From assembly GCA_039090855.1 (NCBI GenBank), contig CM076991.1, positions 101,754,021 through 101,818,020 of the forward strand: 64,000 bases of DNA. The letters run 5' to 3'. Source of the DNA: Macrothele yani (lineage: Eukaryota; Arthropoda; Arachnida; Araneae; Macrothelidae). Both the position numbers and the translations under genes were made by a program. The number at the start of each line of letters is the position of its first letter. Within the stretch, counting starts at the first letter, position 1. The notes under the pieces are model-generated. The model made no database searches. It saw only the letters and a list, made by a program, of their open reading frames with translations, and was not told the DNA's origin. This document shows positions 21,500-31,708 of the stretch, piece by piece.

Positions 21500-22770
21500 T
21501 AAAATTGAAACAAGAAAGATGACACCGAATTTTAGGTTTTAATGAACACGTCCTTTGAATATGTTCCGACGCGAATTAAATTTATCAAAGCTATTCAAAC
21601 TCAATGGAACCGGTATGGAAAACAGTATTATCTGATCGAAGACAGAAGTTTTCCAATTGGGTTTTTAATCCCGCAGATATTGCTGTAAACGGAAACGTGA
21701 ACCTATGCCCTCTGGTGGCAGATTTGTGCACTAAGGAAAATTTTAAATTATATGAGAAATATTTCGAACCGGAAAAAAAAATTCAGTCGAGTTTTCAGGA
21801 GCTCAGATTTTGCTGCAAATACGTAAGACGCAGAAATTAACAGTTACGCCTCCTGGTAGCCAAACCATTCTTTACTGAAAATTAGAAATTATATGCAAAA
21901 GATTCCCATCAGGAGCTGTATCCGCTGCAGAAAGAATTTTTCAAATAGGAGTTTTAGAAGCAGAGATATCAGGGAAAACACAATTTACCGTTACGTCAAT
22001 GAATTAATTGAAATTTTTGAAATTATATGAAAAACATGTCGCACTGGAAACTCTATCCAATAAAGAAGAAATCTTTCAAATCAGACCATTAGAAGCAGAG
22101 ATATTGACAAAAATAAGATATACATCTATGCCCCCTGGCGGAGAAACAATGAATTATTTTAAGAAGAAATTATTTCCGAAAGGTTTATCGAAGAGTCCAC
22201 GAAAGAATTTTGTAGATTTTGCTGCAAATACATCAGAAGCAGAAATTAACACTTATGCCCCCCGTAGTGGCCAAACAATTCCTTACAAAAAATTAGAAGT
22301 TACATGCAAAAGATTTCCCATCAAGAGCTGTATCCGTTTCAGAAATAATTTTTCAAATAGGAGTTTTAAAGCAGAGATATTGGGGGAAACACAATTTACT
22401 TTTATGCCCCCTAGCGGACAATCTATGAATAACTTGAAAGAGTGACTACACGTAAAATACTCTTCGACATAAATGGAATCAAAAGGTAAAATAGTTTTTT
22501 TAATTGGATGTTTAGAAACAAATATATGGAATAAAATGTGTTTTGAATTCGATATTATCTGCATTTACGCCCTCTAGCGTCGAAATTGTGAATCGTAAAA
22601 AAAAAAAGACGAAATAAAAGATCACCATTCGCACATTTCAATCTTCTTAGGGCAAAAATAATTTTTCAAATCGGATTATTAGTTGCAGAGATATGGATAT
22701 GGTGTCTAAAGTCTGACTGACAGACTGACAACCCGATAACATAAGCACGATCTTATTTTGCAAAACATGT
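21500..22770 (+). repeat. Family C tandem-repeat block, copy 1
   Basis: Units of about 125-145 bp combine TTAGAAGCAGAGATATT with a segment like TATGCCCCCTGGCGG and an AAA-rich linker. One frame stays open for 145 codons (22008-22445), with recurring LEAEILTKIRYTSMPPGG-type phrases, but no known domain. The right end has CAGACTGACAACCCGATAAC followed by CATAAGCACGATC. The same order, reversed, is found at 44830-47700. Confidence 0.75.
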
Positions 22771-22836
22771 GCTAAGCACATGTTTTTTATGGGTTTAGCA
22801 CATGTTTTCTGCAAAGCATGTGCTAAACCCATTCTA
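22758..22836. repeat. Two adjacent palindromes
   Basis: AACATGTGCTAAGCACATGTT is a near-perfect self-complementary 21-mer in effect (arms AACATGTGCT / AGCACATGTT). It is followed by TGGGTTTAGCACATG ... CATGTGCTAAACCCA, a perfect 15-bp inverted repeat with a 12-nt loop. All four arms share the core GCACATG/CATGTGC. This lies at the junction of family C and the hAT transposase remnant. Confidence 0.75.
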
Positions 22837-22840
22837 GCCA

Positions 22841-23034
22841 ACCAAGTTATGCAAGTGTTACCTCCGTTTTCGTCTACCTACCTAGGTGAAGCTGGCTTTT
22901 CAACACTTTCTGTCATGAAAACTAAGATTAGAAGCCGACTACAACCAGAGCATGACTTGAGGTGCTGCCTTTCAAAGACACGGCCACGGTTTGAAGAGCT
23001 TTCAGCAGTAGTGCAAGGCCAAAGATCGCATTGA
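22841..23034 (+). pseudogene. hAT transposase C-terminal fragment (ZBED5/FAM200-like)
   Basis: The frame gives QVLPPFSSTYLGEAGFSTLS, KTKIRSRLQPEHDLRCCLS and PRFEELSAVVQGQRSH. This matches the C-terminal hAT dimerisation region, where family members have a TYLCE-GFS-L motif, then KTKYRS-L, then E-DLR--LS. Only about 65 residues remain. The zinc-finger and catalytic core are gone. The fragment sits inside hAT-type ends in the matching orientation, so it is probably the element's own transposase relic. The ATG at 22780 belongs to the palindrome and is not a real start. Confidence 0.8.
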
Positions 23035-23277
23035 ACTATTGTGAGAAAATGATTTTGAAATGTGTTTTATTAAAGGTTTTAATTTCCCATTATTCATATT
23101 ATTTGTCTCCCAATATGTTATATTTAATACCTTCCCACTATATAGATAACCCTAACCACCCGTCCGCCCCCCCCTCCGCCGCACAATTGGTTGCGCCATT
23201 GGTTTGACTGTAATCTCAAAAACCAAAAATTTTGTTTCACTCTGTGTAATAATGAATAATAACTACACTTATTTATA

Positions 23278-23455
23278 CAGGGTGGCCCAAACAAAACTAT
23301 ACCCGTAGTGGCCAAAACAAAACTGTACCCATAGTGGCCCAAACAAAACTACACCCATTGTGGCCTAAACAAAACTACACCCATTATGGCCTAAACAAAA
23401 CTATACCCATTGTGGCCTAAACAAAACTACACCCATTGTGGCCTAAACAAAATTA
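23278..23455 (+). repeat. ~27-bp subterminal tandem repeats
   Basis: About six to seven units of AACAAAACTATACCCATTGT followed by GGCCTA extend the left TIR inward. The right end carries two further units in inverted order (around 24240-24306). The units may be multiplied transposase-binding sites or slippage products. Confidence 0.85.
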
Positions 23456-23518
23456 TATCAAATGATCAAATCAAATAAGCACAAGTTTTATTTAATGTTG
23501 TAGTGCCCAAGACAGTTC

Positions 23519-24080
23519 CTAGAGCAGGTGTTGGAAATGAGCGCCCTCATTATTAAGGCACAGGTCGGTTCTTCGCAGCATGTTTTGGAACACAGTTTGA
23601 AGTTGTTGTGGTGTAATCTTAGCAATTTCAGCGGAGATGTTGGTTTGAAGCTCTTCAAGAGTTCTCGGGTTATCGGAATACACCTGACCCTTTAGTGCAC
23701 CCCACAAGTAAAAGTCACACACAGACAGATCAGGGGATCTAGCAGGTTACGACTCACAACACGGTCTTCCTCAAACACCTCAAAAATCGCATTCATTGAA
23801 TGGTGGGCAGTAAGAGCTGTAGCTCCTCTTGTTGAAAGTAACAATATGTCTTCTCCTCGTTGATGATCTGATTGACAAATGGGTTGAAAATGTTTGCAAT
23901 ATATCGAGCTGAGTTTATGGTTTCGTGGAAAAAAAATGGCAATAATCCTACGTGCTGACACAGCACACCACGCACCAAGTTTCTGCGCATGTAAAGGAGC
24001 CTCCACAAATTGATGTGAATTTTCTGTGCTCCAATATATGCCTCAACGGTGAAAATTCTTTGCTGCAAAGTCAGGACCAT
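23519..24080 (-). pseudogene. mariner-like transposase, degenerate
   Basis: The minus strand reads TLQQRIFTVEAYIGAQKIH, then RYIANIFNPFVNQI and TYCYFQQ just before the second-aspartate motif, where the frame shifts (a QQDGA-type motif is expected, EELQ is seen). In the other frame HHSMNAIFEVFEEDRVVSRN continues. After another shift comes CDFYLWGALKGQVYSDNPRT, the third-aspartate region, and LEELQTNISAEIAKI. The last part NEGAHFQHLL is the conserved end of this lineage. At least two frameshifts and a missing N-terminal region make it non-functional. Confidence 0.85.
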
Positions 24081-24418
24081 CTTTTCTGCTGCTGGAAAAT
24101 TCCTGACAAGTAAACTGGTATGTAGATCGATGGATTGTCACCACTTGTAACCCAAAAAGTTATAATTAACATGTAACAAACTGTTCCGTTAATACTGCAG
24201 GCTGTCAGTACCTGTAACCAAATAAGTTATTAAATTGGGTTACCATGGGTGTAGGTTTGTTTGGGCCACTATGGGTATAGTTTATAGTTTTGCTTGGGCC
24301 ACCCTGTATTATTACATTGACATTCTTAATTTCAAAATAGACCCATGGGTCGCGGAGTTGATTTTCGTTCGAGGCCAAAAAAAAAAAAAAAAAAAGTTTA
24401 AGAAATCCTGGTTTAAGT

Positions 24419-26939
24419 TGAAGCACGATGGTTGCACAGCAGGTCATTTACTTCAGCCTCTTTCGATAGGAGCTTTTATCTGGAGAAAGAATAAAGTCTT
24501 CTGAAGTTTCGATTAACAAATTATCTCCACTTGTAACTCCTCAATTATTGATATTGACGGTTCTTGTAAAGCTTCCTGAAAGGTTCTCCGTGATGCAGCT
24601 GATCATTCGCTAAAGATCTCTCGAGACGGCGGAGATGAAGATTCATTTCTACCGCATTCCTTTCAGCCATTTTCGTTGAGCCGAAACAAACCCGATTTTC
24701 ATGCCAGTTTAGCAAATAACACTTGTTACTCTAATAAAATGTTGAATTATCTCGCTGTTCTGTCTTTCCTAGAAGGTTAAGCTCCCAGAACACAGCCGAT
24801 GCGTTTTTACCACTCCGATGAATACTCGCCTTAGTTGTTATTTGAATTCTTATTTCTGGTGATGAAAAAGAAGAACGATTTTCTAATCTGTTAGCTTTGG
24901 CGTAAAACACGCATTCATGCCTTGTTGTCTGAAGTCTTCCACGGAGGGTAAAAGTCGCAGACTGACGCTTCAGAAAAATTTTGTAGAATAATGATGTCTA
25001 AAAGCTTTTTTCTCATCGCTCAAACATCAAATGGCTTATAGAATCCACAAGTTAATGCGCTTCTGATAAGAGCATGCCTTCAATATTCCTTTTTTATTAT
25101 TTCATAAATGGAAATATATTTTTCCTTGCACTTCGGAGAACGTTCGGGGTGTTTTTTTTAACACAACTCATGACACACAAACGAATTCAGTTAATAGTTT
25201 ATGTTTAGTCTGTAAAAGAGCGTAAACGTTTTTAATACAAACGACAATGACCTTCTTAGGAAGAAAAAAAAAAAAAAGGCAGGAATTGCTTAAATAACAG
25301 AGTTCAACAATATGAAGTTATTTGCGCATCCGATGTATTTAAGCTGTGTATCGCTTTAATTCAAGCTGATTTTTTTCTCACTTAGCTGAATATAAAAAGA
25401 AGTTCACATCAAACATATTTTTAAACCATCCGCCCTTTTCACTGAGGGCGAATGAAACGAAGTTTGTAGATGAAAACATTTTACTGAGACTGAGATTATT
25501 TCGTTCTGGTTATTGCTATTATTCAGGCCCTTCTACGAGTTCAGAATCTTTCACTTCTTTTTTTCTTTTTCTTTTTTCTGGAGGATGACGTGCCGGAATT
25601 CTTAAACGCAAATTGATGTAAAAAAAGAAGACTTTACTTAATAAAAAGCAAATCAATTTCTTGAGCATTGCTTTTCAAGCCTTATAACAGGGCCATGAAC
25701 CACGAGGGTTGATGACTCCTCTGGGGGTCTCACAAACTATGTTCATCCACAACTAGAGATACAAGTTTTGCTTTCTATTTTTGTTCCTTTTCCCAATTTA
25801 CTTCACTAGTGAACAATTTCTCCATACCGAAAAGTAAATATCATTATCAGAATTTAATTGACGGTGGCTAAATTGCAGGGTCAAGATCGCTGGAGAAAAG
25901 GCAACTTCCAACTAGCATGACAAATATATTTTTTTTTGTTTATTCTTCTGGTTCCTTTCATCGTGGATCAACGCGTTGGCATTGAGGAGTTATAGATGCC
26001 GAATTTCGGTTCTTCCTTCTCCATCTTTAATCGCGCATTCCCCTTTGCTGGTGCTCGCAGACAGCCTTTTTTTATGGTGGTCAACAGCCAAACCTTTTCT
26101 TCTTACTGTGGTCAACAGCCAAATCTCCCTTCCCCCATTAAACAACCGAAGGCCCTCAGATTGCAGCCAATAAGCACTTCTCCCAAACATGCGTCGCAAA
26201 ACCACTTCTACTGAGGGCAAAACACTGTTCAGGAAGAAGCTGAAAGCTTTCTCTCTCTCTCGCGGACAAAGATTTCTCTTCAACACTGTTTTGCATCGCC
26301 TAGATCGTTCCCATGTCAAAAATGTTCTTTTACATATCTTAAAAAAAAAAGAAAAAAACAGACAGGATTTATTCTTTCCCCTGATCTTACCAGCAACAAT
26401 TCCGGTGCTCACGTGGCAGAGAATAATTAGCGCAGCAGTTCCCACTGATTCCCTTCCAGAAGTTTTTATGACTTATCCGTCGTTTTTGTGTTTTAACGTT
26501 TCAAGTGTGCTTTTTTAAGAAACGTGCAATACAGGAACAAATAATGTAAAGTATTTGTGCTTAAAATGAAATACAAAAAAAATATTCATATACCACTGGA
26601 AATAAAAGTTCAGGGAATTTATACCGCTCATTTTCCGGGGAGAGAGGAGGAGCTTGCTTGCTTAGTCTGTGCTTTTTCTAGCCCCCTGTTAGCTACGGCC
26701 CGGACGTTATTATTACGGCATCGTACAAAATGTAAAAACATAACTTACATGGTCATATCGTATTGAATTATTATATTAAACAACCAGCTTTCCGTAGAAG
26801 TTTTATAACACAGTACATGCTGAAATTGAAATCTTTGCCAAACTTACAGAAAAATGAAGATGAAATTTTCACAAGCAGAAGACAACTGCATTTTGATTCT
26901 AACAATTGAAAATTTGTTTAACACTTGAGATATTTTTTC
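24419..26939. other. No recognised gene; 2.5 kb
   Basis: Non-coding on inspection. Several frames of 60-150 codons at 25976-26518 overlap on both strands with no known motif (the longest, 25990-26445 minus, contains a poly-T/Lys-rich section). I see no TIRs or TSDs. Homopolymer runs occur at 25262-25278 and 26341-26357. Confidence 0.45.
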
Positions 26940-27290
26940 CGCTTCTTGCTTTTCGACCGCCCTTTTCGTATCCGTGGCCAAATAACTCGACCGCTCCTTG
27001 CTTTCCTTATCCACGGCCAAGTATCTCGACTGCCCTTCTTTTCGTACCCACGGCCAAATTCTCGACCGCTTCTTCCTTTTCGTATCCACGGCCAAATATC
27101 TCGAATACTCCTTGCTTTTCGTATCCATGGCCAAATACCTCGACCGCTTCTTGCCTTTCGTATCCACAACCAAAAATCTCGTCCGCACTTCTTTTCGTAT
27201 CCACGACCAAATATCTCGAACGCCCGTTCCTTGTTCTTCGTATTCGCGGCCAAATATTTCGACCGTTCTTTGCTTTTCGTATCCTTCGGA
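26940..27290. repeat. 39-bp minisatellite, about 9 units
   Basis: The unit is approximately CTTTTCGTATCCATGGCCAA followed by ATATCTCGACCGCTTCTTG. As 39 is a multiple of three, every frame repeats as a 13-residue peptide. The plus strand gives SYPWPN-ST type repeats and the minus strand RSGRDIWPWIRKA repeats. These explain all the open frames of 100-140 codons here, so a real protein is not supported. Units differ by substitutions and small indels. Confidence 0.9.
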
Positions 27291-27617
27291 TGACTAAAAG
27301 ACCAACTATAAGTAACACTTTCTTGAACTTTATTTGAGTGACTCCTTGAAGTGAGTGAATAAGAACAAATTTTAGGTAGCCTTCCCTAAGCTACATATAT
27401 GCACGTTTTAAACATAAAGGAACACTACAGCCACTTTATGGTTTGCCGATTCTTTTTTGCGTGTGTGTGTGCGTGACGAGCGGTGGTTGTTTCACGTGTC
27501 ACATTGGTGCTTGTCGGTTTTGATTAGTGCTTTGCTAAGGCTTTTGCAATAAAATCTGATGCAATAAAACAATTTAACCGTCCAGATCACTGGTTTTTTT
27601 CTTCCTTTTTTTTTTGG
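27291..27617. other. No recognised gene
   Basis: Contains a short (GT)n run near 27461 and a T-rich tract next to the SINE tail. Confidence 0.4.
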
Positions 27618-27790
27618 ATTATAGGTTTAACGACCACTGTGAGCAATTCAATGGGCTATAAGCAGTCGCCTGTCCCTAATTTAGGGCCACTGGTTCCAGG
27701 GAAGAGAGAGAGCCAGTACCGTAAGGCAAACACAACATCCACCCTTCACAAGCCATCGCTTAGACCACTGCGCCACCGAGGCGGCGCAAC
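27618..27790 (-). mobile_element. tRNA-derived SINE, internally deleted
   Basis: GGTTTAACGACCACTGTGAG (3' body) through CCACCGAGGCGGC (5' end). The box B region (GGTTCGAATCC) is deleted: the sequence jumps from the ACAACATCCA segment to the AAGCCATCGCTTAGACCACT segment. Confidence 0.88.
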
Positions 27791-28161
27791 GATGTTAAAT
27801 CATTCGCCTGGCAACGGCGGTTTTTAACAATGTAATAAGCTTCCAATTGTCAAGATCAGGAGTTCTTTTTTTAAAACAATTTTTTAAACAATTTTATGGT
27901 TTCCTTACCAACAATACTAGTCTAGGTAACTCTTCTACAGCCCAGTACTGTTGTGAAAGGAATCACAAGTTCATACAACTGAGTAAGTTTTCTGTAGCTT
28001 AGCACCTCTGGGAAAGAAATCAATAGTTTCTCCTTGACGATGTAAAACTGTTATTTGTTTCTTACGTTTCTGGAATCCAATGATATTTTTGAAAGCCTCA
28101 CTACCCTAATGAATGATTCAACCTCGTTGTCATATCATTCAAGCGCTTGGAAAGTACTAAG
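27791..28161. other. No recognised gene
   Basis: AT-rich spacer between two SINEs. No structure seen. Confidence 0.4.
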
Positions 28162-28378
28162 CCGCCCCGGTAGTACAGTGGTCTAAGTGCTGGATTATAA
28201 CCACTCCTCTGAGATGGGTGCGGGATCGAATCCCGGTGAGGCATGGATGTTGTATTTGTCTTACGGCACCGGCTCTCTCCCTTCCCGGTAGTCAGTGGCC
28301 CTAAATTAGGGACGGGTGACTCTTTATATCCCATTGAGTTGCTCAGGGTGGCCGTTAAACCTCCAATCAATAAAAAAA
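28162..28378 (+). mobile_element. tRNA-derived SINE
   Basis: The 5' end GCCGCCCCGGTAGTACAGTG carries box A. Box B is GGATCGAATCCCGG. The body has TGTTGTATTTGTCTTACGGC and CCCTAAATTAGGGACGGGTG. The 3' end is AACCTCCAATCA plus an A-rich tail. The anticodon-like segment differs from other copies, suggesting a subfamily. Confidence 0.92.
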
Positions 28379-28739
28379 ATACTGTTCAAACCAAATAACC
28401 ACCAACGTGATACACGAAACAAAAAAAAAACCTCGTCAACAGAAATCAACAAACCATTTTCCTGAAGAAGTTGAATTAGCGTTCAATGCGGAACTACAGT
28501 ACACATTTAAGTGTCTCATTTATAAACGTTGTGTATTCCTACTAAAATTAAAAAATCAGTTGCATAATGTTTTCTTTTTTTTTTTCATGCTTTAGCTAAA
28601 TCTCTGGTGAGATAATGTGGCGTTTTCTGCTTCAGCTGGTAGGTCCAGTTTCGGAACTGAGATAAGAATGCATAGCAGAAGTACACGGGCGTTTTTTGAA
28701 CATACAGTATATAACATTACGTGGGCCCAACGACGAGAG
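28379..28739. other. No recognised gene
   Basis: A small plus-strand frame (28407-28595) has no motif. T-run at 28574. Confidence 0.4.
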
Positions 28740-28942
28740 CTGCCCCGGTGGCGCAATGGTCTAAGCGATGGCTTCTGATCATTCGTCCGAGATGGGTCTG
28801 GGTTCGAATCCCGGTGATACATGTATGTTGTGTTTGCCTTACGGCGCTGGCTCTAATCCTTCCCTGGAACCAGTGACCTTAAGTTAGGGGCGACTACTTT
28901 TAGGCCACTGAGTTTCTCACGGTGGTCGTTAAACCTCCAATA
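28740..28942 (+). mobile_element. tRNA-derived SINE
   Basis: GCTGCCCCGGTGGCGCAATG starts the tRNA-like head. Box B is GGTTCGAATCCCGG, followed by the standard body and AACCTCCAATAAA tail. Family B sequence (CAAGTTAGTAAAATCATGCA) follows immediately. Confidence 0.92.
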
Positions 28943-29370
28943 AACAAGTTAGTAAAATCATGCAATGCATTGATTATAATACCCTTTCCAACATACCAGA
29001 AATCATTACTCCAGTTATGAGGATAATGGCTGTGGAATAAATCTCGCTCCTGTGCCCTGACCTTTGATCCCACTTCGACAGAACCGGTTCAGCATACCTT
29101 CGAAATAACATGATAAAGTTTTGTCGCAATAGAAGCATTTTTACGTAAGTTATGATGCATAAGGGCTACGGAATAGATCCCGCTCCTGTGTCTAACCTTT
29201 GATCCCATTTCGCCCATTTTCAATAGGATTCGTCCCCAGGCAGGTTCCTACAACATACTAACATTTCATCCAAATCGAAGCATTTTTACGTAAGTTATGA
29301 CGCATAATGGCGATGGAAGTGATTCCGCTCCTATGTCCTGACCTTTGACCATATTTCGCCCATTTTCAAT
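28943..29370 (-). repeat. Family B copy 3, left part
   Basis: The same phrases as copy 2 (CTGACCTTTGATCCC, ACGTAAGTTATGACGCATAA). It ends at CATTTTCAAT, where a 3.7-kb insertion begins. The interrupted unit resumes at 33087 with TTTTCAATAGGG. Confidence 0.8.
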
Positions 29371-30020
29371 GGTGAACACCCGTTTTCCCCAATCCGTTTC
29401 CCCTAATTTCCGTTTGCCCTAAACACGTTTACCCCAATTGCGTTTCACCGAAATCGCTTTTACCCGAATTCCCATTTCCCTAATTTCTTTTCCTCTACAT
29501 CTCGTTTCCCATAATCTCGTTTCCCCTAAATCTCGTTTCTATTAATTCAGGTTTGCCCTAAACACATTTACCCCAATTGCGTTTCCCGAAATCGCTTTTA
29601 CCCGAATTCCCATTTCCCCTAATTTCGTTTGCCCTAATTTCGTTTTCCCTAAATCTCGTTTCCCATAATCTCGTTTCCCCTAAATCTCGTTTCCCATAAT
29701 CTCGTTTCCCCTAAATCTCGTTTCCCATAATCTCGTTTCCCCTAAATCTCGTTTCCATTAATTCAGGTTTGCGCTAAGCACATTTACCCCAATTGCGTTT
29801 CCTCGAAATCGGTTTTACCCGAATTCCCATTTCCCCTAATTTCGTTTCCCCTAAATCTCGTTTCTCCTAAATCTCGTTTCCCCTAATTCAAGTTTACCCT
29901 AAACATGTTTATCCGTATCAAAGTTTCCCCTAGAAACGTTTCCTGTATCAGTTTTGCTCTAATTCTCCTTTGCCTTGATTCGCCTTTTCCTAAATTTATG
30001 TTTTCTCTAATTCATGTTTG
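29371..30020 (+). repeat. Left TIR array of ~14-bp units
   Basis: About 45 variants of CGTTTCCCCTAATT in tandem. A longer ordered cassette (CCCTAAACAC, TTTACCCCAATTGCG, CGAAATCGCTTTTACC, GAATTCCCATTTCCC) recurs from about 29413, 29550 and 29767, so there is a higher-order repeat. The array decays towards the interior. Confidence 0.9.
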
Positions 30021-30092
30021 TCCTGGTTCTCGTTAAGCGAAATAAAACGTTTCTTTTAACGTCAATTTCAGGAAAATATATGTATATTTAAT
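30021..30092. other. Short junction
   Basis: AT-rich link between the left array and the RTE remnant. The ATCATCATCATCAACC at its end is the reversed RTE tail. Confidence 0.5.
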
Positions 30093-30610
30093 CATCATCA
30101 TCAACCATTATCAATCCACTGCTGGATGAAGATCTCGCCAAGTTTCTTCGAGTTTCTTCTACAACGGTGTGTCTTGAACCAGTCTCTTCCATATCAGTCC
30201 CACATGCTTTCGAATTTCATCCACCCATCTCCCTTGTGGTCTTCTGGGTCTTTTTCTGTCCCTTGGAATCCAGTCTAAAATTTCGGTTGTCCATCGGTGG
30301 TCCGTTCCTCTGGCAATATGTCCATCCGATTGCCTTTTTAGGGATTTTACTCTGATCATGGATATCCTCTACTCTTCTCATTTTTTTATCCATGAGTTTC
30401 TCTTCTCACCTCTCCTGGTTACACCAAGCATGCAGCTCCCCATGATTCTTTCAGTTATCTGCAGTCTTTGTATGTCTTTTCTAAATAGGTAAGGTCCACG
30501 TCTCTGCTCCGTACGTAATCACTGGAAGAATGAATTGATTAAACACTTTTCTTTTTGAGATGGAATGGCATATTGCTCTTGAAAATTGTATACATTTTTT
30601 TAAAAGTTCT
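30093..30610 (-). pseudogene. RTE LINE 3' fragment inside the fold-back element
   Basis: The minus strand encodes VFNQFILPVITYGAETWT, RVKSLKRQSDGHIARGTDHR and RWTTEILDWIPRDRKRPRR, broken by frameshifts. It matches the C-terminus of the intact RTE but is clearly older than the copy at 58495. The element's 3' tail (ATCATCATC, reversed) is retained and its 5' side is truncated. Confidence 0.88.
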
Positions 30611-31184
30611 CTATCAAAACAGGGGCGCGCCAAGGGCATTTGCCATCCTTTGGATGAGAACATTTTTCAATTTTTATTCATTTTTACATGAAATAAATAC
30701 CTTTTGCAACATAATTTTTTCTTTCTCGGAAATTAAAGCTTTCATAAAACACAAGTCTCATATAAAACTAAAAGAAAAAAAAATCTGTAAAACACTAGTT
30801 CAGTTGACACTTTGAATAATCCAAAAAGTCAGCTTCCTCTCTGTCAATTTACACAAGTCCGCTTTACCAATAAAAAAAGGTTTTGTCATGTACGGTTATA
30901 GACATATTACAGCTTCTTTCTTATAGGGGGCACTTGTTACATATACATGCTAGCTGTGCCCACGGCTTCGCTCGCGGTGAAGATATCACTGAAAAACAGG
31001 ACTATGATAACACGTGTAATCCGATCCATCCATAAGAACTGTAGTTCAATTTCATAGCAACCGATGGAGGAAACTGGCCGAAAGATTAAATGGTAGGCAG
31101 TTAGTTTTTCACGTTAAAGAAATTTAAAATTAATTTTTACATAAATTTAAGTACATAATTCTTATTTTATTTTTTCAAAATTAT
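30611..31184. other. No recognised gene
   Basis: At 30949-30990, GCTAGCTGTGCCCACGGCTT followed by CGCTCGCGG is a phrase often seen at ends of invertebrate interspersed repeats, but I cannot name the family. Otherwise AT-rich, non-coding. Confidence 0.4.
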
Positions 31185-31275
31185 AAACTCATATGAAACA
31201 ACAAATGTAAACTTTATTTGATTCACAAATTCATTCAACCACTTCAGTAAAGACAATAGTCCAGGTTCGTGATTT
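31185..31275 (+). repeat. Fourth copy of the 5612 repeat unit
   Basis: CATATGAAACAACAAATGTA and CAACCACTTCAGTAAAGACA match the units at 5612-5880. A SINE follows in the same orientation as at 5877. Confidence 0.75.
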
Positions 31276-31276
31276 T

Positions 31277-31580
31277 TTTTATTGGAGGTTTAACGACCAC
31301 CGTGAGCAACTCAATGAGCTATATAAGCAGTCGTCCGTCCCTAATTTAGGGTCACTGGTTCCAGGGAAGGGAGAGAGCCAGTAGCGTAAGACAAACACAA
31401 CATCCATGCCTCACCAGTATTCGAACCCGGACCCTTCACGAACGAAAGATCATAAGCCAACGCTTGGGCTATAAGCAGTCTCCCTTTTTCTAATTTAGGG
31501 CCACTGGTTTTGGGGAAGGGAGAGAGCCAGTGCCGTAAAACAAACACAACATCCATGCCTCACCGGGATTCGAACCCGGT
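31277..31580 (-). mobile_element. Composite SINE (two copies fused head to body)
   Basis: A 3' body and most of a tRNA head (31277-31465) run directly into a second body starting GGGCTATAAGCAGTCTCCCT. That continues to a second box B (GGATTCGAACCCGG reversed) at 31560-31580. The junction suggests recombination between two SINEs or a template switch. Confidence 0.82.
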
Positions 31581-31599
31581 AGACGAAACCCGTCGGAAT

Positions 31600-31676
31600 C
31601 GACGATTTTTTTTTTTTTTTTTTTTTGAAATTATAAACTCATATGGAAAATTTATTTACATCTTTACATAATGGGA

Positions 31677-31708
<32 letters not shown>

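Larger units (their letters stand above)
23278..24306 (-). mobile_element. mariner-like transposon with subterminal direct repeats
   Basis: TIRs: CAGGGTGGCCCAAACAAAAC on the left and CAGGGTGGCCCAAGCAAAAC on the right (reversed). TA flanks both (23276-23277 and 24307-24308). The element is 1029 bp. It is related in its CAGGGTG terminus to the element at 17580 but clearly different in sequence. It sits inside the hAT element. Confidence 0.9.
20976..24410 (+). mobile_element. hAT transposon remnant with nested insertions
   Basis: The left end is CAGGGGTTATTAACC. The reverse complement of the right end is CAGGATTTCTTAAAC, with shared CAGG-TT-TTAA positions. The 8-bp flanks GTGTAAGT (20968-20975) and GTTTAAGT (24411-24418) differ at one base, the expected hAT duplication. 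GGGTCGCGACCC near the left end and GGGTCGCGGAG near the right end are typical subterminal motifs. Inside are family C (21500-22770), the transposase C-terminus (22841-23034) and a mariner-like element (23278-24306). Confidence 0.78.

Noticed and set aside
23124..23342. 72-codon minus-strand frame with repeated GHYGYSFVLATTGIVLFG
   Set aside because: It is a translation of the 27-bp subterminal repeats of the mariner-like element.
25976..26518. Frames up to 151 codons on both strands
   Set aside because: No motif, low-complexity stretches, overlapping opposite frames of similar length; chance openings are more likely.
26844..27337. Five overlapping frames of 99-143 codons on both strands
   Set aside because: All arise from the 39-bp minisatellite unit, which is a multiple of three; a protein is not supported.
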